From positions 1 to 35,982 of the forward strand of contig CACEFI010000006.1 in assembly GCA_902558795.1 (NCBI GenBank): a DNA stretch of 35,982 bases. The letters are read 5' to 3'. Below the pieces are notes generated by a model. That model did not search any database, was not told the DNA's origin, and worked only from the letters and a program-made list of their open reading frames with translations. Shown piece by piece: positions 28,838 to 35,982 of this stretch. Each line of letters begins with the position of its first letter. Position 1 is the stretch's first letter. A program made the translations under genes and the position numbers. The stretch comes from an uncultured Pelagibacteraceae bacterium (lineage in GTDB: Bacteria; Pseudomonadota; Alphaproteobacteria; Pelagibacterales; Pelagibacteraceae).

Positions 28838-29137
28838 ATGGAAAACATACTGTTAGTAATTAACATCATCTTGGCTTTAATTTTAGTATCTTTAATATTA
28901 TTACAAAAGTCTGAAGGAGGAGCATTAGGTATAGGAGTTTCACAAGAAAATTTCATGTTATCAAGATCTGCGGGTGGTTTTATGACTAAAGCAACGGCAA
29001 TTGTTGCTACACTATTTATAATTTGTAGTTTAGCATTAACTATTATTTCCAGAGCTGAATTAACACCAACAAGTTCAGTTTTAGACACTATTGAAGAAAA
29101 GACAGAAGATACACCTTCTATTCCTGAAAATAATTAA
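28838..29137 (+). CDS. secG: Preprotein translocase subunit SecG
   Basis: 99 aa; two TM segments, SLILLQKSEGGALGIG, RSAGGFMTKATAIVATLF. Confidence 0.9.
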   Translation: MENILLVINIILALILVSLILLQKSEGGALGIGVSQENFMLSRSAGGFMTKATAIVATLFIICSLALTIISRAELTPTSSVLDTIEEKTEDTPSIPENN

Positions 29138-29181
29138 TTAATTCTTTCCATTTCAATTTTTATTCGCTATAAGATAATTCC

Positions 29182-30798
29182 ATGGCGCGATATATATTTG
29201 TCACCGGCGGCGTGGTTTCTTCACTTGGCAAAGGTCTCTCTTCAGCTTCCCTAGCTTATTTATTACAATCCAGAGGTTATAAAGTTAGACTAAGAAAGTT
29301 AGATCCGTATCTCAATGTAGATCCAGGAACAATGAGTCCATTTCAACATGGTGAAGTTTATGTAACAGATGATGGTGCAGAAACTGATTTAGATTTAGGT
29401 CATTATGAAAGATTTTCTGGAGTATCAGCAAAAAAATCTGACAATATTACAACTGGAAAAATTTATAGTGATGTTCTTAAAAAAGAAAGAAAAGGCGAGT
29501 ACTTAGGAAAAACAGTTCAAGTAATTCCACATATTACTGATCGTATAAAGCAATTTATTAAAAACGACTCTTCAAAAGAGGATTTTGTAATTTGTGAAAT
29601 TGGAGGAATAGTAGGAGACATAGAAAGTTTACCATTTGTTGAAGCGATTAGACAGTTTGCAAATGATGTCGGTAAAAAAAATGCATTATTTATTCATTTA
29701 ACATTAGTACCTTATTTAAAAGCATCTGATGAAATAAAAACAAAACCAACTCAACATTCAGTAAAAGAACTAAGAAGCATAGGAATTCAGCCAGATATAA
29801 TAATTTGTAGATCAGAAAGACCAATACCACTTGAGCATAGAAAAAAAATTTCTTTATTTTGTAATGTTGATATTCGAAATGTAATTGAAACTGTTGATGT
29901 TAAAACTATATATGAAGCTCCAATGAGCTTTTTTAGAGAAAAACTTGATGTTCAAGTTTTAAGTTATTTCAAATTAAAGTCAAAAAGATCAGTAAATTTA
30001 AATCCATGGAAAAAAATAACTAAAATTATTCTTAATAATAAAAAGCAAGTAAACATTGCTATCATTGGAAAATATGTAGAACTTAAAGATGCTTATAAGT
30101 CTTTAGATGAAGCATTAACTCATGGTGGAATAGATAATAAAGTAAAAGTTAATCTAGTTAGAATAGACTCCGAAAAATTGAAAGTTTCAGAAATTAAAAA
30201 AAAGCTCAAAAATATTTCTGGAATATTAATCCCTGGTGGATTTGGAAAAAGAGGAACGGGTGGAAAAATAGAAGCAATTAAACATGCGAGATTAAATAAA
30301 ATTCCTTTCTTAGGTATTTGTTACGGAATGCAAATGGCAATCATTGAATTTGCTCGAAATCAATTAAATTTAAAAAATGCCACATCAAGTGAATTTGATA
30401 AAAAAGGATTACCAATTATTGGATTAATTAACGAATGGACTAAAGATGGAAAAATGATCAAGGGTACTGATAAAGATCTTGGCGGAACAATGAGATTAGG
30501 TTCATATGATGCTAAATTAAAAGACAACTCATTAATAAGAAAAATTTATAATTCTAAATTAATTAAAGAAAGACATAGACATAGATATGAAGTGAATATC
30601 GCTTTTAGAGAAAAATTTGAAAAAAAAGGCATGATTTTTTCTGGTTTATCACCAGATAATAAGTTACCAGAGATTATAGAGTTAAAAAATCACCCTTGGT
30701 TTATTGGAGTACAGTTTCATCCTGAATTTAAATCTAGACCTTTAGCTCCTCATCCTTTATTCTCCTCTTTTATCAAGGCAGCTAAAAATCATAAATGA
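29182..30798 (+). CDS. pyrG: CTP synthase
   Basis: 538 aa; [83 protein letters not shown]. Confidence 0.98.
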   Translation: MARYIFVTGGVVSSLGKGLSSASLAYLLQSRGYKVRLRKLDPYLNVDPGTMSPFQHGEVYVTDDGAETDLDLGHYERFSGVSAKKSDNITTGKIYSDVLKKERKGEYLGKTVQVIPHITDRIKQFIKNDSSKEDFVICEIGGIVGDIESLPFVEAIRQFANDVGKKNALFIHLTLVPYLKASDEIKTKPTQHSVKELRSIGIQPDIIICRSERPIPLEHRKKISLFCNVDIRNVIETVDVKTIYEAPMSFFREKLDVQVLSYFKLKSKRSVNLNPWKKITKIILNNKKQVNIAIIGKYVELKDAYKSLDEALTHGGIDNKVKVNLVRIDSEKLKVSEIKKKLKNISGILIPGGFGKRGTGGKIEAIKHARLNKIPFLGICYGMQMAIIEFARNQLNLKNATSSEFDKKGLPIIGLINEWTKDGKMIKGTDKDLGGTMRLGSYDAKLKDNSLIRKIYNSKLIKERHRHRYEVNIAFREKFEKKGMIFSGLSPDNKLPEIIELKNHPWFIGVQFHPEFKSRPLAPHPLFSSFIKAAKNHK

Positions 30799-31619
30799 GT
30801 AGTATTAAAGTTAATTGCGGAAACATAGAAATTTCTAATGAAAATAAAATCTGTATTATAGCTGGACCTTGTCAACTTGAAACAGAACAGCATGCAATGG
30901 ATATGGCTGGTCAAATTAAGGAGATTACAAAAAAATTTGACCTTGGATTTATTTACAAAACTTCTTTTGATAAAGCCAATCGAACAAGTCTTAAAGGACA
31001 AAGAGGAGCAGGGCTGGAAGCATCACTTCCAGTTTTTGATAAAATTAAAAAAGAATTAGAGGTTCCAATATTGACAGATATTCATAATATAGAACAATGT
31101 TCACTTGTTGCCAATCACGTTGATGTATTACAAATCCCAGCTTTTTTATGCAGGCAGACAGATTTATTAATTGCTGCAGCTAAAACAAATAAAATTATTA
31201 ATGTTAAAAAAGGTCAGTTCCTAGCACCGTGGGATATGGTGAATGTAACTAAAAAAATTTCAGACTCAGGGAATAAAAATATACTTGTTACAGAGAGAGG
31301 AGCAAGTTTTGGATACAACACTTTAGTATCAGATATGAGATCTTTACCTATAATGGCAAAAAATGGTTATCCAGTAATTTTTGATGCAACACATTCTGTT
31401 CAGCAACCAGGTGGACAAGGAGAGTCTTCAGGTGGTCAAAGAGAATTTGTTGAGTATTTAGCAAGAGCAGCAGTGGCCGTTGGTGTTGCGGGAGTATTCA
31501 TTGAAACTCATCAGGATCCAGATAACGCACCTTCTGATGGACCAAATATGGTACCATTAGATAAATTAGAAAATTTATTGAATCAATTAAACGACATCGA
31601 TAATTTGATTAAAAAATAG
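30795..31619 (+). CDS. kdsA: 3-deoxy-8-phosphooctulonate synthase
   Basis: 274 aa; [70 protein letters not shown]. Confidence 0.96.
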   Translation: MSSIKVNCGNIEISNENKICIIAGPCQLETEQHAMDMAGQIKEITKKFDLGFIYKTSFDKANRTSLKGQRGAGLEASLPVFDKIKKELEVPILTDIHNIEQCSLVANHVDVLQIPAFLCRQTDLLIAAAKTNKIINVKKGQFLAPWDMVNVTKKISDSGNKNILVTERGASFGYNTLVSDMRSLPIMAKNGYPVIFDATHSVQQPGGQGESSGGQREFVEYLARAAVAVGVAGVFIETHQDPDNAPSDGPNMVPLDKLENLLNQLNDIDNLIKK

Positions 31620-32875
31620 TGAGTAAAATTTTAAAAGTAAAAGCACGTCAAATATTTGACAGTAGAGGAAATCCTACTATTGAAGCTGAAGTTTATACAA
31701 AAAATAATAGTGCAACTGCTATTTGTCCATCTGGAGCATCTACTGGAACTTTCGAAGCTTATGAAAAAAGAGATAAAAATAATAAAAGATATTTAGGAAA
31801 AAGTGTTTTTAATGCTGTTAATTTAGTTAATTCAAAAATTTCAAAAAAATTGAAAGGTCAAAATATTCACAACCAAGAACGTATTGATACTCTTTTAATT
31901 AACCTTGACGGAACTAGACAAAAAACAAATCTTGGTGCTAATGCAATGCTAGCTGTTTCAATGGCTGTTAAAAAACTTTCAGCTAAAGTTAAAAAATTAC
32001 CTCTATACAAAACATTTTCAGTTAAGAAGAATTTTCAATTACCATATCCACTAATGAATATAATTAATGGTGGAGCACATGCTAACAACGGACTTAGAAT
32101 TCAAGAGTTTATGATAAGACCAGATCGTGCAAAAAGTTTCTCAGAAGCAATGAGGGTGAGCTTTCTGGTAATTAAAAGTTTAAGCAAATTAATTAAAGAT
32201 AAAGGATTATCAACATCAGTAGGCGATGAAGGAGGGTTTGCTCCAATGATCAGCAGCAATAATCAAGCTTTAGATTTGATTGTTTCAGCTATTAAAAAAG
32301 CAGGTTTTAAAAATGGCAAAGATGTTTCAATATGTCTTGATGTTGCTGCTAATGAGTTATTTAAAAAAGATAAATACTCAATTCATTCAAAAAATTATAT
32401 TTCAGTTGAAAAATCAATTAAAGAATATCAAAAAATTATCAAGAAATATAAAATCAAGTCAATTGAAGACCCATTTGCAGAAAATGATTGGATGGCTTGG
32501 AATAAATTAATGAAATCAGTAAAAGATGTTCAAATTGTTGGAGATGATTTGTATGTAACTAATCTTGAAAGACTTAAAAAAGGCTTTTTGAATATTTCTT
32601 CAAATTCAATTTTGATTAAGTTAAATCAAATCGGGACAGTTTCTGAAACTTTAGATGTTATTAAATTTGCTCAGACCATTGGATATAAAACAATCATTTC
32701 ACACCGATCTGGAGAAAGTGAAGACACATTTATTGCAGATTTGGCTGTTGGAACAAATTCTAATCAAATAAAAACTGGATCATTAGCAAGATCTGAAAGA
32801 GTTGCTAAATATAATCAATTAATTCGTATTGAAGAAGAACTTGGAAAAAAAGCGAGGATGAATAAGATCAATTAA
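31619..32875 (+). CDS. eno: Enolase
   Basis: 418 aa, GTG start overlapping the kdsA stop by 1 bp; ARQIFDSRGNPTIEAEV, PSGASTGTFEA, NIINGGAHANNGLRIQEFMI, SVGDEGGFAP, SHRSGESEDTFIADLAVG. Confidence 0.97.
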   Translation: MSKILKVKARQIFDSRGNPTIEAEVYTKNNSATAICPSGASTGTFEAYEKRDKNNKRYLGKSVFNAVNLVNSKISKKLKGQNIHNQERIDTLLINLDGTRQKTNLGANAMLAVSMAVKKLSAKVKKLPLYKTFSVKKNFQLPYPLMNIINGGAHANNGLRIQEFMIRPDRAKSFSEAMRVSFLVIKSLSKLIKDKGLSTSVGDEGGFAPMISSNNQALDLIVSAIKKAGFKNGKDVSICLDVAANELFKKDKYSIHSKNYISVEKSIKEYQKIIKKYKIKSIEDPFAENDWMAWNKLMKSVKDVQIVGDDLYVTNLERLKKGFLNISSNSILIKLNQIGTVSETLDVIKFAQTIGYKTIISHRSGESEDTFIADLAVGTNSNQIKTGSLARSERVAKYNQLIRIEEELGKKARMNKIN

Positions 32876-33177
32876 TGTTAAGATTAATAAAAAGAAATTA
32901 TTTTTTATTAATATCAATATTTTTGATTTTATACTTTGGATTTAATCTTGTATCTGGAGAAAGAGGGCTTTTTTCCTATATTGAAAAAAAAGAACTTTTG
33001 TCTAACTTGAAAAAAGAAGAAATATCCTTAACTAGCAAGATAGCTGATATTGATCACAAAAATTCATTATTAAGCACAAATTTAGATCTTGATTATATAG
33101 AAACTTTAATTAGAGAAAGGTTTTTATTTGGTAAAGAAGGTGAGACAATTTATATAATTAAAAAAGATGAAAACTAG
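32875..33177 (+). CDS. ftsB: FtsB/DivIC family septum protein
   Basis: 100 aa; one N-terminal TM, coiled coil, [26 protein letters not shown]; follows eno as in many proteobacteria. Confidence 0.85.
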   Translation: MLRLIKRNYFLLISIFLILYFGFNLVSGERGLFSYIEKKELLSNLKKEEISLTSKIADIDHKNSLLSTNLDLDYIETLIRERFLFGKEGETIYIIKKDEN

Positions 33178-34087
33178 ACATCCAGAAAAAGAAAACAAAC
33201 CAATAAATCCAATTAAAAAAAAACCAGATTGGATAAGGTCTAAGCTCTCAAATAGTAAAGAATTTTTCTTAACTAAAACAATTGTAAATAATAATAATTT
33301 AGTAACAGTTTGTCAGGAAGCCAACTGCCCAAACATTACCGAATGTTGGAGTAAAAGACATGCAACATTCATGATAATGGGTGATACATGTACAAGAGCA
33401 TGTGCTTTTTGCGATGTTAAAACTGGTTTACCTGGTAAATTGGATCAACTTGAGCCTATTAAAATTGCACAAGCTGTAAAAAAATTAAATTTAAAACATG
33501 TTGTAATCACTTCTGTTGATAGAGACGATCTAGAGGATGGTGGATCCGAACATTTCTTTGAAACAATTAATCAAACAAGAAAACAAAACCCAAATACCAC
33601 TATCGAAGTGTTAACACCAGATTTTTTAAGAAAAGGGGATGCGTATAAAAGAGTATTAGATGCAAATCCAGATGTGTTTAATCATAATATTGAAACTGTA
33701 CCAAGTTTGTATTTAAAAGTTAGACCAGGTTCGAGATACTTTTCATCATTAGAGCTTTTAAAAAATGCTAAAAAAACAAACAAAAATGTTTTTACTAAAT
33801 CTGGAATTATGGTCGGTCTAGGTGAAAGCAGAGATGAAATTTTACAAGTAATGGACGATTTAAAAGCTGCAGATGTAGATTTTTTAACTATTGGACAGTA
33901 TCTTCAACCATCAACACAACACTATCCATTAGATAGATATTATACTCCAAAAGAATTTGATGATTTAGGAACAATAGCAAAAGCAAAAGGTTTTTTACTA
34001 GTATCTTCATCACCTTTAACCAGATCCTCTTATCATGCAGATGAAGATTTTGCTAAACTTCAACAAAATAGATTAAATAAGCATTAA
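33167..34087 (+). CDS. lipA: Lipoyl synthase (radical SAM)
   Basis: 306 aa; [36 protein letters not shown] (both Cys clusters), [28 protein letters not shown]. Confidence 0.97.
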   Translation: MKTRHPEKENKPINPIKKKPDWIRSKLSNSKEFFLTKTIVNNNNLVTVCQEANCPNITECWSKRHATFMIMGDTCTRACAFCDVKTGLPGKLDQLEPIKIAQAVKKLNLKHVVITSVDRDDLEDGGSEHFFETINQTRKQNPNTTIEVLTPDFLRKGDAYKRVLDANPDVFNHNIETVPSLYLKVRPGSRYFSSLELLKNAKKTNKNVFTKSGIMVGLGESRDEILQVMDDLKAADVDFLTIGQYLQPSTQHYPLDRYYTPKEFDDLGTIAKAKGFLLVSSSPLTRSSYHADEDFAKLQQNRLNKH

Positions 34088-34542
34088 TGCCTAAAGCATC
34101 AGTTAAGAGATTAATTGAATGTAAAAAAGATCACCTAATTGATTTAGTCTTAGATATTGAAAAATATCCTGAGTTCGTCCCTTTTTGTTTGGGCTCTCAT
34201 GTTTATGAAAAAAATAAAGAAGGCAGCCAAACCTTAATTATTGCCGATCTTACAATTGGTAAAGGACCATTTAAAGATACTTATAAAAGTGATGTAAAAT
34301 TTGATAAAGAAAACAGCACAATAAATGTAACCAATATAGGTGGTCCATTAAATCATTTGGAAAATAATTGGAAGTTTAATGAAACAAAAAGTGGTACTGA
34401 AATTTCTTTCGATATTGACTTTGAAATCCAAAATAAATTTTTAAATGTTTTAATGTCTAAATCTTTTGAATTTGGTCTAAATAAAATAGCAGATGCTTTT
34501 CAAAAAAGAGCAGAAGATCTTTATAGACCTATAGATAATTAA
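34087..34542 (+). CDS. Coq10/RatA family START-like (polyketide cyclase/ubiquinone-binding) protein
   Basis: 151 aa; DIEKYPEFVPFC, FKDTYKSDVKFD, GPLNHLENNWKF, family-typical length and position after lipA. Confidence 0.88.
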   Translation: MPKASVKRLIECKKDHLIDLVLDIEKYPEFVPFCLGSHVYEKNKEGSQTLIIADLTIGKGPFKDTYKSDVKFDKENSTINVTNIGGPLNHLENNWKFNETKSGTEISFDIDFEIQNKFLNVLMSKSFEFGLNKIADAFQKRAEDLYRPIDN

Positions 34543-35007
34543 TTAAATCAAATTTGAAATTATCTTAATCACTTTTTCAACAGTTGATTTCTGGATAGAA
34601 CTACGATTTTTAGATTTAAATTTATTTTCCTTAATAAGAATTGTTTTACCTTTTTTAATACCAATATAAACTAAACCAACTGGTTTATTTATAGAGGCTC
34701 CACCTGGTCCTGCAATTCCAGTAATTGAAACATTTATTTTACTTTTTGAAATTTTAGACAAATTTTTGACCATTGATTTGCAGCATTCTTTACTTACAGC
34801 CCCATATTTTTTAATTATATTTTTATTTACTTTTAATATCTCTATTTTTGCTTGATTGGAGTATGTAGTTAAACCCATCTGAAAATAGTTTGATGAATTA
34901 GCTAATTTAGTTAAATTATGAGCTAATAATCCCCCAGTACAAGATTCTGCTACAGATATAGTTAATTTTTTTTTAATTAATTTTTTATGAAGTAATTGAA
35001 TAGTCAT
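34543..35007 (-). CDS. CinA C-terminal domain protein (nicotinamide-nucleotide amidohydrolase, PncC-like)
   Basis: 154 aa; LTISVAESCTGGLLAHNLTKLANSSNYFQMGLTTYSNQAK, VSITGIAGPGGASINKPVGLVYIGI. Confidence 0.93.
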   Translation of the reverse strand: MTIQLLHKKLIKKKLTISVAESCTGGLLAHNLTKLANSSNYFQMGLTTYSNQAKIEILKVNKNIIKKYGAVSKECCKSMVKNLSKISKSKINVSITGIAGPGGASINKPVGLVYIGIKKGKTILIKENKFKSKNRSSIQKSTVEKVIKIISNLI

Positions 35008-35513
35008 TAGAATTTAAGACTTATTAAGTAAATTAATATCATTGAATATAATCCAGCCATTATATCATCCATAATTATTCCAAAATAATTTTTAAAATTT
35101 TTATCAAAATAGCTAACTGGAAAAGGTTTCAAAATATCAAAAAATCTGAAGAAAATAAAAGATAAAATGTAATAGATTTCAATTTTTAAACTCAATTCAT
35201 TATTTTGACTTAAGTACAAAACTAGAATTAATGGCATAGCTTGACCTAGAACTTCATCAATGACTATTTGCCTAGGATCTTTGTTCTTAAATTCAGTTTC
35301 AGCATCTTTAACTGCATAAAAAGAATAGAAAAATAAAAGAGTAAAAAAAATTATTGAAAATTTAAGATTAGTATATGCCAAATGTTCATAGGCAATATAA
35401 ATGAATACAACTGTAACAAGTGATGTTACTGTTCCTGGTATTTTAGTTAAATAACCATAACCAAAAAAAGTTGATATTAAGACATTAATTTTTTTCATTG
35501 TGAAATTGAGCAA
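35007..35513 (-). CDS. pgpA: Phosphatidylglycerophosphatase A
   Basis: 168 aa membrane protein; FGYGYLTKIPGTVTSL, KDPRQIVIDEVLGQAMPLI, FRFFDILKPFPVSYFDKN. Confidence 0.92.
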   Translation of the reverse strand: MLNFTMKKINVLISTFFGYGYLTKIPGTVTSLVTVVFIYIAYEHLAYTNLKFSIIFFTLLFFYSFYAVKDAETEFKNKDPRQIVIDEVLGQAMPLILVLYLSQNNELSLKIEIYYILSFIFFRFFDILKPFPVSYFDKNFKNYFGIIMDDIMAGLYSMILIYLISLKF

Positions 35514-35982
35514 ATAACCTCACAAGCTATTGCTTTTTCCTTTCCAATTAATCCTAATTTTTCAACTGTTTTACCTTTTAAGTTAATTAAATCTTCATCT
35601 AAATTTAATAAATTGGATAAAGAATTTATTATTTTTCCTCTATATTTTGAGACTTTAGGTTGTTCACAAATTAAATTTATATCCAAATTATTAATATAAA
35701 AATTATTTTTGTTCAAAATCTCAATGATTGGTTTCAACATTTTTGGTGATCTTATATTTTTAAATTTATTTTTGTTATCTGGAAAAAAGGTACCAATATC
35801 TTTTTTCCTCATGGCACCTAATAAAGCATCAATGATTGAGTGTAAAATTACATCTCCATCAGAATGACCTTTTAATCCTAAATGATAAGGAATTTTTATG
35901 CCACCTAAGTAAAGTTTCTTATTTTTGATTAATCTATGAACATCAAATCCAATTCCAAAGTAAGTTTTTGTATTATTGATAT
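35495..35982 (-). CDS. ispF: 2-C-methyl-D-erythritol 2,4-cyclodiphosphate synthase (IspF), probably the C-terminal part of a bifunctional IspDF; truncated by window end
   Basis: Frame stays open to the window edge beyond the listed ORF start: INNTKTYFGIGFDVHRLIKNKKLYLGGIKIPYHLGLKGHSDGDVILHSIIDALLGAMRKKDIGTFFPD..., the IspF signature. Confidence 0.93.
   Translation of the reverse strand, partial: INNTKTYFGIGFDVHRLIKNKKLYLGGIKIPYHLGLKGHSDGDVILHSIIDALLGAMRKKDIGTFFPDNKNKFKNIRSPKMLKPIIEILNKNNFYINNLDINLICEQPKVSKYRGKIINSLSNLLNLDEDLINLKGKTVEKLGLIGKEKAIACEVICSISQ

Noticed and set aside
27878-29088. ORFs 27878-28060 (+, opposite ppiD) and 28828-29088 (-, opposite secG)
   Set aside because: Antisense to signal/TM-encoding segments; no independent evidence.
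30789-31059. ORFs 30789-31001 (-) and 30877-31059 (+) in kdsA
   Set aside because: Alternate-frame artefacts within conserved kdsA.
32280-32510. 76-aa alternate-frame ORF in eno
   Set aside because: Lys/Gln-rich frame shift product of enolase; no start context.

Overview
This window is a very AT-rich, densely packed run of core housekeeping genes. Base composition, near-zero intergenic space and gene order resemble a streamlined alphaproteobacterium of the SAR11/Candidatus Pelagibacter type (inference, no search run). Order: coaX(partial)-rnj-DUF1467-proS-lolC-lolD-dnaE > [rpsB leader RNA] rpsB-tsf-frr-uppS-cdsA-dxr-bamA-skp-fabZ-lpxD-lpxA-lpxI-lpxB > < gltX-lexA-trpC-trpD-trpG-trpE-ppiD < > tpiA-secG-pyrG-kdsA-eno-ftsB-lipA-coq10/ratA > < cinA-pgpA-ispF/ispDF(partial). 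I found no mobile elements, CRISPR arrays, rRNA or tRNA, and no convincing undescribed multi-gene system. The observations most worth checking are: (1) the structured, comparatively GC-rich leader upstream of rpsB, probably the described S2 leader class of Pelagibacter, with a possible pseudoknot and an ACCTCC stretch; (2) an exact GTTC-N7-GTTC SOS box plus a second one-mismatch box upstream of lexA, with gltX directly downstream of lexA; (3) a hairpin inside the overlapping convergent 3' ends of lpxB and gltX; (4) an anomalously GC-rich 5' end of pyrG; (5) genes missing from conserved neighbourhoods (pyrH, rseP, pdh, moaC/moeA/comEC).
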